A DNA stretch of 64,000 nt from Achromobacter sp. Bel (GTDB lineage: Bacteria > Pseudomonadota > Gammaproteobacteria > Burkholderiales > Burkholderiaceae_B): the NCBI RefSeq assembly GCF_012928505.1, contig NZ_JABBJN010000018.1, forward strand, positions 49,918 through 113,917, given 5' to 3'. The notes under the pieces were generated by a model. That model did not search any database, was not told where the DNA came from, and saw only the letters and a list, made by a program, of their open reading frames with translations. This document shows positions 1-8,160 of this stretch, piece after piece (positions within the stretch are counted from its first letter, which is position 1; each line of letters starts with the position of its first letter). Made by a program: the position numbers and the translations under genes.

Positions 1-161
1 ACCTGTTTTCCGGCATGAGCGTAAGCGAGATTGCAGCACATCTGAAGCGCAGCGTCACCACAGTAAGCGCACACAAGATGGCCGCGATGCGCAAGCTGGG
101 TGCAGAGAACGACCATGAACTGATCATGTTCTGCGTGCACCACGGACTGTTCACCTCATGA
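1..161 (+). CDS. LuxR/RcsB-type response regulator, C-terminal part (5' truncated by window)
   Basis: An open frame entering from the left edge (first full codon at base 3) ends at TGA 159-161. It encodes the last 52 residues of a GerE/LuxR helix-turn-helix domain: SVSEIAAHLKRSVTTVSAHK is the HTH, followed by an AMRKLGAEN segment and a short tail. The sequence resembles the RcsB/BvgA style, where the recognition helix is followed by KLG(A/V)EN. Such proteins are two-component response regulators that bind DNA after phosphorylation; the receiver domain would lie outside the window. The gene is convergent with the fimbrial operon that ends 122 bp away, so a role in fimbrial control is plausible but only inferred. 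Confidence 0.8.
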   Translation, partial: LFSGMSVSEIAAHLKRSVTTVSAHKMAAMRKLGAENDHELIMFCVHHGLFTS

Positions 162-186
162 TCGGAGGCGGGGCCACCGAAATTCC

Positions 187-225
187 GTCGGCGTGGGCAA
201 GTTAAAGCCCCGCGGATACGCCGAC
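187..225. other. Inverted repeat between convergent genes
   Basis: GTCGGCGT at 187-194 and ACGCCGAC at 218-225 are perfectly complementary, separated by 23 bases. It sits between the regulator stop codon and the adhesin stop codon, where a shared terminator would be expected. There is no T-run on either side, so a rho-independent terminator is not proven. Confidence 0.3.
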
Positions 226-282
226 AGGGCCTCAAGTCCTTTCAATACGGATCGGCTTAACGACCCGCCTGTCGACCACGCG

Positions 283-1404
283 CTATTGATAGGTCATCGT
301 GAACGTAAGCATCGCGTTCGCGCTACCCGGCGTCACCGTGTCGGCAGTCTGATAATAGGCCGCCCTCAAAGGAATGGAATACGAGCCGCCCGTGGCTTTG
401 CTGTATGCCGTCAGCGTGTATTGCTTGTTGTACTGCACTGCAGTGTCATTGCTATCCTTCAGTTGCAGACCGATGCCCGTCGCCGTCGAATCGTTTGATA
501 GCGCGAGAACACCGTTCGCCGGGTCGAGCACGGCATTGACGGGCACGAACTGATATTGAACGCTATTGAGGCCGGCGGGGCAGGCATTGACCAAGACGTT
601 GAATGAAACGGGGCTGGCGGCCAGGCCTTTGCCCTTGAATACAGACTGTGGGTACGAACCCATGGGGACAGGAACAGGCTCTGTCGTGCAGGCGGCGACG
701 GTCACCCTGATGGGTGAAATCCCGAAGGTCTTCATGTTCGACGTGCCCGGGGTATATGCAATAGCACCGTTGGCCCTCGTCATTGATGCCCCTTCCAATA
801 GACTGCTGCCCGTGACCGTGCCCGTGACAGTGCCACCGGTAGCGCTGCCCGTCTTAACCAGCGCGACCCTTACCCACCCACCGTTTCGGACTGTGCCCCT
901 TTCGTTGCAACCACGGCCTACCCATCCGGGCGGAAATGCGCCGCTGTTTGGGTGACCAAGGTCCTGCCATGCCAGCAATCCACAACCATTTGCAAAGGTA
1001 CGCACCGCAATCGCGATGCCGATCCCAGGCACGTCGGTATTCCAGACCGTATAGGTTCCATCCGCGGTATTGACCATCATCCCAGACTTGGTGAGCCCAG
1101 CGTGCGGTCTAAAGCCCATACCCGAACCGCTATCCGACCCCCTGCATACGAAGTAGCTGTTGTTGCCAGCCGAAAACCAATTTGTCAGCAACGTCGTACC
1201 ATTCGGTGCGTCGCGAGCAACGGTGGCTGTTGCTGGCAACTGCACGGTAATCGACTCCGCGGCACCCGTGCAGGATTGCGCGGCTGCCATGTCAGAGCCG
1301 AGCAACATCCAACCTAGAAATGCCGCCAGCATCCACGCCTTCTGACGGCGTGCACTATTACTCAAGGTCATCCGCTCTATCAATGTTCGCATCTTATTTC
1401 TCAT
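283..1404 (-). CDS. Fimbrial tip adhesin-like subunit (chaperone-usher pathway)
   Basis: 373 residues; last gene of the fimbrial operon. The N-terminus has a signal peptide of about 43 residues (hydrophobic AWMLAAFLGWMLL, cleavage likely after MAAAQ). Length is roughly double that of a pilin, matching a two-domain tip adhesin: an N-terminal receptor domain (about 44-220) and a C-terminal pilin domain (about 225-373) ending in LTFTMTYQ, the usual pilin C-terminus with an aromatic residue near the end. GGAG lies about 7 bases before the first ATG, supporting that start. It would be exported by Sec, held by a periplasmic chaperone and placed at the tip by the usher. The receptor cannot be deduced. 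The Bordetella fimD position is analogous, but orthology is not established. Confidence 0.8.
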   Translation of the reverse strand: MRNKMRTLIERMTLSNSARRQKAWMLAAFLGWMLLGSDMAAAQSCTGAAESITVQLPATATVARDAPNGTTLLTNWFSAGNNSYFVCRGSDSGSGMGFRPHAGLTKSGMMVNTADGTYTVWNTDVPGIGIAIAVRTFANGCGLLAWQDLGHPNSGAFPPGWVGRGCNERGTVRNGGWVRVALVKTGSATGGTVTGTVTGSSLLEGASMTRANGAIAYTPGTSNMKTFGISPIRVTVAACTTEPVPVPMGSYPQSVFKGKGLAASPVSFNVLVNACPAGLNSVQYQFVPVNAVLDPANGVLALSNDSTATGIGLQLKDSNDTAVQYNKQYTLTAYSKATGGSYSIPLRAAYYQTADTVTPGSANAMLTFTMTYQ

Positions 1405-1430
1405 TGCATGCTCCGTTTCTGATGGGGGGA

Positions 1431-2192
1431 TCAGTCGGCGCGGGTCTGTAACGGTGCCTCGCTGTCCACCGGGGCGCCGATATCGTCCAGTGATCGGTAG
1501 TGCACGGTGGCAGGGGTCTCGCCACTTGCCACGCTGCCGTCCTTGAAGGGAAAGGCCAATGTTGCCCCTGGGCCGACCATGCCGCCTTCACCGAAATGCG
1601 CGGTATTGCCGCCAGCCGTCACGCGAATCTCTGTCAGCGACACGTTGAATGGCGTCGGGTTATGGGCTTGAACCGCCGGCAGTCCATCAATACGCGTCAG
1701 GCGCCACGTCAAGGCCGCAGGCGCGACCTCCGCCAAGCCCTTCAGGTGTGCGGGCCGGTAGAAGAGCTTGATGCGAGAACGAACGGCCAACTGCAACTGA
1801 TTGGCATCGGCAGCCGGCTTTGGCGGCACTTCGAGCACATTCAGCCAGAAAACGGATTCGCGGTCCTGGGGCAGCCCTTCGCCTGTATGAACGATACGCA
1901 GGCTCTGAGATCGGGAAGGCCCAAGCCGCATGATCGGAGGCGTGATGATGAACGGCGTCTCAGCGTTGGAGGGAATGTCATGCAAGTCGCCGGCATCGAT
2001 CCACGACTGTATGAGCGCTGGCTCGTCACCCTCGTTGACCAACTTCAGCGTCACTTCCGTCTGGTCTTCGTCGTAGACCACACGGGTTCCCCCGATCAGG
2101 ATCGATGCCTCGGATAGCGGAGCCGAACATCCAAGCCAGGCGGAGCAACCCGCAATGACCAGCATCCGAATGGATTGATTCAAGATACGCAT
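1431..2192 (-). CDS. Periplasmic fimbrial chaperone, PapD family (second copy)
   Basis: 253 residues from the ATG at 2192, chosen because GGTGGAGGCGG sits just upstream; an in-frame ATG at 2294 would extend far into the usher gene. A signal peptide (to about residue 30) is followed by the PapD immunoglobulin-like fold: strand-1 segment SILIGGTRVVYDEDQTEVTL, the family signature QDRESVFWLNVLEVPP, and LAVRSRIKLFYRP with the basic residues that anchor the subunit C-terminus. It overlaps the 3' end of the usher gene by 13 bp and precedes the adhesin by 26 bp, so it may be the dedicated adhesin chaperone (inference). A paralogous chaperone gene lies on the other side of the usher. Confidence 0.9.
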   Translation of the reverse strand: MRILNQSIRMLVIAGCSAWLGCSAPLSEASILIGGTRVVYDEDQTEVTLKLVNEGDEPALIQSWIDAGDLHDIPSNAETPFIITPPIMRLGPSRSQSLRIVHTGEGLPQDRESVFWLNVLEVPPKPAADANQLQLAVRSRIKLFYRPAHLKGLAEVAPAALTWRLTRIDGLPAVQAHNPTPFNVSLTEIRVTAGGNTAHFGEGGMVGPGATLAFPFKDGSVASGETPATVHYRSLDDIGAPVDSEAPLQTRAD

Positions 2193-4750
2193 ACCGCCTC
2201 CACCTGGCGATACGAGCGGGCGTCGCCACTGTCGAATTCCGCCGCGGGAACCGCGTACGTCAAGCGACATTGCCCGGCCTGGGTATCTCCCCATCTAACG
2301 GTTAGATCGTCGGCATTCTTGCTTATCCGAGCAAGGATCTTGCTGCCCTGGCCGACCACGCCAATCTCCATCCCGGCAGAATCCAGGACGGTAGCCCCAA
2401 AGGGCAACGGTTTCCCATTCGCTTGTCTGGCCCGGATCAGCACCGGCATGCCGACCTTCTGCGTATCGAACTTCACCAAGGTCACCGCCCCGGCAGTGGG
2501 ATTGGTGCTTTCCGTCGTTGATTTGAGCTCCACGTTCAACGGCAGGCCCTTCGGGTCGATCTCGACTTGATTACGCGAGAAGGGAATCATGTTGGCGGCG
2601 ATCGCGCGCCCCCAAGGATCCAGCTTGAGACCCGCAGCATTTATCACGCGCGCCCCGGCCGCATCCTTTGCCTCGATAATCGCCATGGTCTCTCCCGCAG
2701 TTGGCGTAAACGCCACGCCTCCGGCGTAAGCAACCATGCCGCCCGACATGCCAGCGCTGTACTGGTTGTAGTTGCTGCCCTTGCTGACGCTGGCGCTCAA
2801 AGTGGTCATCGGCGTCACATAGGCGCCACTGGCCCCCACAGACGTGCTGACGCGGCTTGCGCCTCCCGAGGATCGCGCCGCGTTCAGTCCGTAACTGAAT
2901 TGGTTGTTGTCACCGACGGAGCCGCTCACCGACTCGCGCACACTGGTCAGCCCCCTCGATTCGTGCTCCAGGCTGGTCATCGACATCGGCGCACCGGCAC
3001 TTTTCCCAAGCGGAATGCCGAACGTAAGGATGACGCGATTGCCCCACTCTCGTTGCGTCAGGTTGAACTCGCGTGAAGCGGCGATCCCGTAGCTCATGCG
3101 TCCATAGAAATTGTTGTAGCCGAAGGTGAACTGCGTATCGCGACCGCTACGGTTCCAGTAATCCTGCGTGGAGCCCGTCAGGTAGAAGTTGCCCCAACCC
3201 TGTGCCAGATTCTGGTTCAGGGTCAGCTGTAGACGGCCGCGCTGAATGCCGAGCATGTCCTGTGCCAGGTTTCGGTGGTCCAGGTCCGAAAGCGCCATGG
3301 CATCAGCCAGCCCAAGATAGCCACGTGTCGAGTAGCGGTATGCAGCCAGTGTCAAGTTGGTATTGGTGGCATCGATCAGTTTGGAATAGCTGAGCCGATA
3401 ACTTTGGCCACTGCGGTCCGGCTCGTTGCGCAGCTTGGTGCGCGCGTACGTCACGTCTGCACCAAATGCGCCATAGTCGGTGTTCAGCGCCGCCCCCATC
3501 ATGATGGAACCGTAGTCCTCGGCGAATGTGGCGCCGCCGTACCCCGTCACCAAGTTCGAGATACCGTGCTGCACGGTGCTCTGAAGCATGAACGGCTTGT
3601 AGGCGGTATTGATGTTTCGATAGCGTCCACCCGTGACCGAATAGCGCGTGACGCCTGGGCGCAGCGCATTGACAGCCGCGGCGTACGGCACTTTCGTGAT
3701 GTGCACGCTGCCGTTCGCTTCGGTCACGATCACCTCCAGATCGCCACCGTAGCCAGTGGCATACAGGTCGTTGATTTCGAACGCGCCCGGTTGAACCGTT
3801 GTTTCGTAGATGATGTTGCCGTTCTGACGCACCTGAACACGGGCCGCCGACGAGGCAATGCCACGGACAAGCGGGGCGTAGCCGCGCTGGGATTCGGGGT
3901 ACATCCGGTCGTCGCTGGCCATTTGCAAGCCGCGAAAGCCCACGGACTCGAACAACGCGCCGTCGGTATAGCCATCACCGACCGTCAGTTGGCTCTTGAC
4001 TGCGGCGATCGATCGCCTGACATTGGTTTGCATGGCCTGATACTGGCTGCCGCTCAGATCACTGTGGCTATAGCTGCCCGTGTGATTGAATCGCCAAGGG
4101 CCGACGTTGAATCCGGCGTTCAAACCAACATAACTCTGCGAATACGAGGTCCCGTAGCTTTCGGACCGGTACGTGCTGGCGTTGTACTGCAGCTTGGCGG
4201 CATTGATGCCGTCATCCCAGAATTTTGGGTCGACATAGCCACGCGCGTTACGCGCCATGAACGCCTGCGGAATGCTGACATCCAGGCGCAGCTCACTGCT
4301 GTCATAGATGGCGGTAGCATCCGCGATCAGCACGGGAAGCGGCACGCAAAGGGATCCTGCCAGCGATGTAGCGGCCGGCTCCGGGATCTTCATGACATCG
4401 ACCCCCAGGCGTTCGAGCGAGGGACGGTCGAAACATGGCTGCACGTCAGCCTTATCGTCGCCGAGCGCGCGCAGCGTGACATCGATCGCCCCCTGCCAGA
4501 CCTGATTCACGAATAGATCAGCACGATACTGCCCGGGCGCGGCGATATTGCCTTTGCTGAAACGACTGATGTCGATACCCTCACCAGGCGCTCTTTGCAG
4601 GAACCCTTCGTTGAACTGCACCTCGGCAACCACCTGCGCGTGGGCCGGCGCCGCGACGGCGACTGAGGCGCCAACCAGCAACATCGGCACAACCACGGCC
4701 CGCATCGGGTACCGAGACAGGGGAATCGGCGGACTTTTGGCTTTTTGCAT
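2180..4750 (-). CDS. Outer-membrane fimbrial usher, FimD/PapC family
   Basis: 856 residues, the normal usher length. Signal peptide to about residue 39 (ending APAHAQ), then the periplasmic N-terminal domain beginning VVAEVQFNEGFLQ, the long beta-barrel region with plug, the diagnostic INDLYATGYGGDLEVIV segment around residues 325-345, and a C-terminal domain with a cysteine pair (AGQCRLTY and EAVCVS at the extreme C-terminus). Ushers form the pore that accepts chaperone-subunit complexes and polymerises fimbriae at the outer membrane. It lies between two chaperone genes in one operon. No truncation or frameshift is visible. Confidence 0.95.
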   Translation of the reverse strand: MQKAKSPPIPLSRYPMRAVVVPMLLVGASVAVAAPAHAQVVAEVQFNEGFLQRAPGEGIDISRFSKGNIAAPGQYRADLFVNQVWQGAIDVTLRALGDDKADVQPCFDRPSLERLGVDVMKIPEPAATSLAGSLCVPLPVLIADATAIYDSSELRLDVSIPQAFMARNARGYVDPKFWDDGINAAKLQYNASTYRSESYGTSYSQSYVGLNAGFNVGPWRFNHTGSYSHSDLSGSQYQAMQTNVRRSIAAVKSQLTVGDGYTDGALFESVGFRGLQMASDDRMYPESQRGYAPLVRGIASSAARVQVRQNGNIIYETTVQPGAFEINDLYATGYGGDLEVIVTEANGSVHITKVPYAAAVNALRPGVTRYSVTGGRYRNINTAYKPFMLQSTVQHGISNLVTGYGGATFAEDYGSIMMGAALNTDYGAFGADVTYARTKLRNEPDRSGQSYRLSYSKLIDATNTNLTLAAYRYSTRGYLGLADAMALSDLDHRNLAQDMLGIQRGRLQLTLNQNLAQGWGNFYLTGSTQDYWNRSGRDTQFTFGYNNFYGRMSYGIAASREFNLTQREWGNRVILTFGIPLGKSAGAPMSMTSLEHESRGLTSVRESVSGSVGDNNQFSYGLNAARSSGGASRVSTSVGASGAYVTPMTTLSASVSKGSNYNQYSAGMSGGMVAYAGGVAFTPTAGETMAIIEAKDAAGARVINAAGLKLDPWGRAIAANMIPFSRNQVEIDPKGLPLNVELKSTTESTNPTAGAVTLVKFDTQKVGMPVLIRARQANGKPLPFGATVLDSAGMEIGVVGQGSKILARISKNADDLTVRWGDTQAGQCRLTYAVPAAEFDSGDARSYRQVEAVCVS

Positions 4751-4865
4751 GATCGTGAACCTTGCCTTGGACCGAACACGCCCCTACCGAGCCAGAGGCG
4801 GTATCGTGCACATTCGAAAACGGATCGGGTTGGAGGGGCAGTGACGCTGTCACCGCCCAGTGCAT

Positions 4866-5615
4866 TCAGTGCCGTAGCAACGGAATCTCGTTGCGTTGCA
4901 CGCCACCGTAGTCATTGATGGCCTGTGATCGCACTTTGGTAGCGGTGCTTGCCTGGACGTCCCCTTTCAAGGGGAAGACTGTGGTCTGTCCCGGAGATAC
5001 CATGCCACCCTCATCGAACGTCGCTGTCCTTGCACTGGAAACAACCTCGATTTCGGTAAAGGACACATGGTAGGCAGAGGGATTCCTGGCCTCGATTCCA
5101 CCGGGCACCACCCGCCACTGAATCCGGGCGGGGGCCTCTTCAGCGGTGCCGGGCAAGCCTGCGGGTCGGAAAAACAATTTGATGCGCGAACGAACGGCGA
5201 CTTGCAAGAGGTTGGCTTGGACGCCATCGTCCTGCACTTGCGGCGGGATATCCAGAACGTTGAGCCAGAACACGGATTCGCGGTCCTGAGGCAGCGCTTC
5301 TCCGGTATAGGAAACGCGCAGCGTCTGTGTCTTGCCGGGATCGATCCGTGCCACGGGCGGCGCGATGGTGAACGGCACTTCCTGCGCGGCAGGCCCGGCC
5401 CGCTCATCGCCATTGTCGATCCATACCTGGGTCAGGCGGGGACCCTTGCCTTCATTGCTCAACTTGACCATGACCTCCCGTTCTTTCGCCGGATAGATCA
5501 CCCGCGTTGCCGCAATCACGATAGAGGCATGCGCCTGCAATGCGTTGAATGCACCGAGGCCCAATACCGTCGCGCACAGCACGGAGCGAAAGACATACTT
5601 CGCCTTCATGATCAT
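4866..5615 (-). CDS. Periplasmic fimbrial chaperone, PapD family (first copy)
   Basis: 249 residues. AGGAAAC directly precedes the ATG at 5615; a second ATG two codons later is possible. Signal peptide to about residue 30 (ending ALQAHA), then SIVIAATRVIYPAKEREVMV, the signature PQDRESVFWLNVLDIPP around residues 120-136, and LLQVAVRSRIKLFFRP. It should cap fimbrial subunits in the periplasm by donor-strand complementation. It sits between the major subunit and usher genes. It is clearly paralogous to the chaperone gene downstream of the usher, sharing the same signature and segment order. Confidence 0.92.
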   Translation of the reverse strand: MIMKAKYVFRSVLCATVLGLGAFNALQAHASIVIAATRVIYPAKEREVMVKLSNEGKGPRLTQVWIDNGDERAGPAAQEVPFTIAPPVARIDPGKTQTLRVSYTGEALPQDRESVFWLNVLDIPPQVQDDGVQANLLQVAVRSRIKLFFRPAGLPGTAEEAPARIQWRVVPGGIEARNPSAYHVSFTEIEVVSSARTATFDEGGMVSPGQTTVFPLKGDVQASTATKVRSQAINDYGGVQRNEIPLLRH

Positions 5616-5639
5616 GTTTCCTGGAGGGGTAATCTGGAC

Positions 5640-5666
5640 GAAGATGGTGCGCGAGACACCATCTTC
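5640..5666 (-). other. Intercistronic hairpin after the major fimbrial subunit gene
   Basis: GAAGATGGTG (5640-5649) and CACCATCTTC (5657-5666) form a perfect 10-bp stem with a 7-base loop, placed between the major-subunit stop codon and the chaperone start. No T-run follows on the minus strand, so it is more likely an mRNA-stabilising or partial-attenuation structure than a full terminator. That would allow more major subunit than usher (inference). Confidence 0.5.
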
Positions 5667-5683
5667 AATTCACCTTGAGATCG

Positions 5684-6217
5684 TCACTGATAGGCGATTG
5701 AGTAATTCACCATCGTGCTCACCGTGCCGGCCGTCGCTTGACCAGTCGCAAAGTAACGAGCGATGTACGGCAGCGATGCCGAACCCGCATTGATGTTGGT
5801 CGACTTCGAGTTTTGCGTCGCAACAGGGTCACCGGCCTTGATCACCGAACCATCACCGTTCAGCAGCTGGATATCCACCTGCGTCGCGGTACCGGTCTGC
5901 TGAGTCACGCGGCCATTGGAATTCACGGTTGCACCCGCCTCAAAATGCGTGCGCACCGCCCCCGTATCGGGCGTGCAATTGGTCAGCAGAATGGTAAATG
6001 CGGTGTCGCCCGCAGTCTGGCCGGCCGCGGCCAGTGTGCTGGCCGACACCGTCGGCAAAGCCACGGTGAAATCCTTGCCGCCGATGCTGCTAGCGATTGT
6101 GCAGGTTTGCGCGGTGATATTGCCGGTGAAGTTGATGGTTCCGTCCGACGCGAAAGCAGTATGCGTCCCGGTCGCCATACCGGCAACAATGATTGCCGAG
6201 AGAATTTTGCGCTTCAT
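5684..6217 (-). CDS. Major fimbrial subunit (type 1 pilin family)
   Basis: 177 residues from the ATG at 6217, preceded by AAGGAAG; an upstream in-frame ATG at 6280 lacks such a site. Signal peptide MKRKILSAIIVAGMATG continuing to TAFA, then mature SDGTINFTGNITAQTCTI, typical of FimA-type pilins. One cysteine pair (in QTCTI and TNCTPD) would give the conserved pilin disulfide, and the C-terminus VNYSIAYQ is the chaperone-recognised end. It forms the shaft of the fimbria. It is the first gene of the operon, with a long upstream region containing inverted repeats. Confidence 0.92.
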   Translation of the reverse strand: MKRKILSAIIVAGMATGTHTAFASDGTINFTGNITAQTCTIASSIGGKDFTVALPTVSASTLAAAGQTAGDTAFTILLTNCTPDTGAVRTHFEAGATVNSNGRVTQQTGTATQVDIQLLNGDGSVIKAGDPVATQNSKSTNINAGSASLPYIARYFATGQATAGTVSTMVNYSIAYQ

Positions 6218-6629
6218 GAATGTACTTCCTTGGGGTGTGGGATTAAAGGCAGTCGGCTGAAATTGTGGCCGGCACAACATTCACCCGATGATCAAGCCTG
6301 CGGGGTTACGGGGAATGTTGTGAGGACGAAGCTTATGTTTTTGCCGTGCGAAAAACACCCGGACGATTCCGAGTTTTTATTGCTGCTTGCGTTGCTCCAT
6401 AGGTAATTCCCGCGCATCAGCGCTGTCGTCAGACAGGGGACTTTTCTCGTTGAGGAGGTCTACAGGACGACGTAGTCGCGATTGACGGATCGCCAGATCA
6501 TGAAAGCCATCATGCGCGCAGCACGCATTACTAGAAGATGAGGAAAGTGTCTGATGCGAGCGCATCGGCCAGTAAACTGAGCAGAGCGCGCCGCCTCTGT
6601 CGGCTGGTCGCATCGAACCGGGAGAGTGA
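6218..6629. other. 412-bp intergenic region upstream of the fimbrial operon
   Basis: No gene is supported here. It lies between the divergent fimbrial operon and the methyltransferase gene, so it must hold both promoters. The half nearest the fimbrial genes contains inverted repeats described separately. Around 6337-6356 there is an imperfect GTTTTTGC / GCGAAAAAC hairpin. No homopolymeric C tract like that in Bordetella fim promoters was seen. A GGGAGAG ribosome-binding site precedes the methyltransferase ATG. Confidence 0.5.
6273..6322. promoter_or_regulatory. Candidate regulator-binding inverted repeat upstream of the fimbrial operon
   Basis: CACAACATTC (6273-6282) and GAATGTTGTG (6313-6322) are a perfect 10-bp inverted repeat with a 30-base spacer. 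A third half-site, TTGTG at about 6263-6267, makes a smaller palindrome TTGTG-GCCGG-CACAA with the first arm. The block lies 56-105 bases upstream of the major subunit start, a usual position for activator or repressor sites. The regulator is unknown; a LuxR/RcsB-type regulator gene is nearby. Confidence 0.45.
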
Positions 6630-7379
6630 ATGAAACCCTTTGAAGCCTTGGTGGCTGAAGCCAAAGCGGCAGACGTGAGCGGCTGGGGCTTCGATTGGCT
6701 GTCCAGGCGGGCCAGCGAGGAGCGCCCGTCTTGGGGCTATGCCCGGCTGCTTGCGCAGCGGCTGGCCAGCGTGGAGTCCGCGCTTGACCTTGACACTGGC
6801 GGCGGTGAGGTACTGGCCGAGGCCGAGCGATTTCCGCCACGTATGGTGGCGACCGAAGCCTGGCTACCCAATGTGCAAAAGGCACGTGAACGGCTCGGCG
6901 CTCGTGGCGTGCAGGTGGTGGAGGTAGCGAGCGATGCCGCGCTGCCTTTCGCTGATGCATCGTTTGCGCTGGTCACGTCGCGCCATCCCGTGCTCCCCCA
7001 TTGGGGAGAAATCCATCGTGTGCTGGAGCCGGGCGGACATTACTTTGGGCAGCACGTGGGGCCGGCGTCGGCATTTGAGTTGATCGAGCATTTCCTGGGA
7101 CCGCTGCCGCGCGAAAGGCGCCAGCGCGATCCGCAGGAAGAAGCCGCAGCCGCCCAAGCCGCAGGGCTGACCGTGACGGATTTGCGCACGGCACGCTGCC
7201 GCATGGTATTCCATGACGTGGGCGCGGTTGTCTGGATTCTTCGCAAGTGTGTGTGGTGGGTGCCGGACTTTTCGGTAGAGAAGTACCGTGATGCCTTGCA
7301 GGCGCTGGATCGCCAGATGCGTGAAGGGCGGCCTTTCGTGGCGCACTCGACCCGTCACCTGATCGAAGCCCGGCGCTGA
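6630..7379 (+). CDS. SAM-dependent methyltransferase, class I, substrate unknown
   Basis: 249 residues. ALDLDTGGGEVLAEAERFPP (about residues 50-70) is the glycine-rich SAM-binding motif I, normally D-x-G-x-G; here TGGG. VATEAWLPNVQKARERLG is the acidic motif-II region and LPFADASFALVTSRH is the motif around strand 4 usual in ubiE/Methyltransf_11 proteins. LEPGGHYFGQHVGP is the post-motif loop. The enzyme should be cytosolic. The substrate cannot be inferred: no pathway neighbours exist, and it stands alone between the fimbrial operon and an integrase remnant. Confidence 0.8.
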   Translation: MKPFEALVAEAKAADVSGWGFDWLSRRASEERPSWGYARLLAQRLASVESALDLDTGGGEVLAEAERFPPRMVATEAWLPNVQKARERLGARGVQVVEVASDAALPFADASFALVTSRHPVLPHWGEIHRVLEPGGHYFGQHVGPASAFELIEHFLGPLPRERRQRDPQEEAAAAQAAGLTVTDLRTARCRMVFHDVGAVVWILRKCVWWVPDFSVEKYRDALQALDRQMREGRPFVAHSTRHLIEARR

Positions 7380-7455
7380 TACCGTAGCAACGCCCGGCCG
7401 ACATCCGAGCTCACGTCTACCAGTACCCCGGCAGCCCAGATCACCGGCCGAGTAC

Positions 7456-7776
7456 TTGAGTCAGCGGTGCTACGGCTTACCATGCGCTAATGGTAAACAA
7501 CAAATCCGGATGGACCGCGCACTTGCGAGACGTCGCCCAACGCTCTCCGCCCTCGGAATCCGGGATCGAGACGCACGCCAAACCCGGCATACGTATGCCA
7601 CGCTCGGCCTGCATGCCGGAATGAATCCTGGGTATCTTTCCCGCCAGATGGGTCACAAGAACGCGCAGATGCTCTTCCGCGTCTACGCCAAGTGGATCGA
7701 CGGCGAATCCAACCAGGGGGGGAAGGCGAAAATGGCTGCTCTGTATGCCGGCCATTTGCCAACTTCGGAGGCGTAG
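7456..7776 (+). pseudogene. Truncated tyrosine-recombinase (phage/island integrase) C-terminal remnant
   Basis: Only about the last 80 residues of an integrase catalytic domain remain. DARQTRHTYATLGLHAG carries the box II Arg-His pair, RQMGHKNAQM the conserved Gly-His, and FRVYAKWI the nucleophilic tyrosine. The N-terminal DNA-binding part and the first catalytic arginine region are missing, and the leading residues of the frame (7456 to about 7530) do not resemble an integrase. It ends 78 bp from the 3' end of tRNA-Arg, the classic position of an integrase beside its attachment site. It is probably inactive debris of an excised or decayed element. Confidence 0.75.
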
Positions 7777-7810
7777 AGCACTCCAAAGAACTCGCGCTAA
7801 TTTGCGCGGT

Positions 7811-7831
7811 TTGGGCCCAAAGGGGGCCCAA
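7811..7831. other. Perfect 8-bp inverted repeat beside tRNA-Arg
   Basis: TTGGGCCC (7811-7818) and GGGCCCAA (7824-7831) flank a 5-base loop and are followed by an A-run to 7836. On the minus strand (the tRNA's direction) the T-run precedes the stem, so this is not a normal terminator for the tRNA. It could belong to the old integrase/attachment region. Confidence 0.35.
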
Positions 7832-7854
7832 AAAAACGTAGGTCTTTGATTTGT

Positions 7855-7929
7855 TGGCGCGCCCGACAGGAATCGAACCTGTATCAAGAGCTTCGGAAAC
7901 TCTCATTCTATCCATTGAACTACGGGCGC
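7855..7929 (-). tRNA. tRNA-Arg (anticodon CCG)
   Basis: The minus strand folds as a complete cloverleaf. The acceptor stem is GCGCCCG/CGGGCGC with discriminator G and an encoded CCA. The D-arm is GTTC-AATGGATA-GAAT, the anticodon loop TTCCGAA gives anticodon CCG, and the T-arm contains GGTTCGATTCC. It reads CGG arginine codons, frequent in this high-G+C DNA. A possible -10 (TACAAT, forward 7946-7951) lies about 17 bases upstream. The neighbouring integrase remnant suggests that its 3' end served as an integration site. Confidence 0.95.
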
Positions 7930-8023
7930 AGCGCAAGGAGGCGACATTGTACCTAGTTTTCAATAGCGTGCATGAAGTGGATCAAATCTTCCGCCAATCT
8001 CATCGAAAACCCCGGGACAGTCA

Positions 8024-8055
8024 TTGGACGAGGGTCCCTGACACCGTTATATAAT
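8024..8055 (+). promoter_or_regulatory. Probable sigma-70 promoter for the cytochrome c gene
   Basis: TTGGAC (8024-8029) is followed by the overlapping -10 candidates TATATA (8048-8053, 18-base spacer) and TATAAT (8050-8055). It lies about 105 bases before the cytochrome c start. No other strong promoter was seen between the tRNA and this gene. Confidence 0.5.
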
Positions 8056-8160
8056 CCAGCGTTTGCTTGCAGGCGGATGCGTCACGGGTTCGCCGATTTG
8101 TGCAGTTACTGATTTTCTGTTGCCGCCGCCAGGCGCCCCACCCGTTAGCAGGATTTGGTC

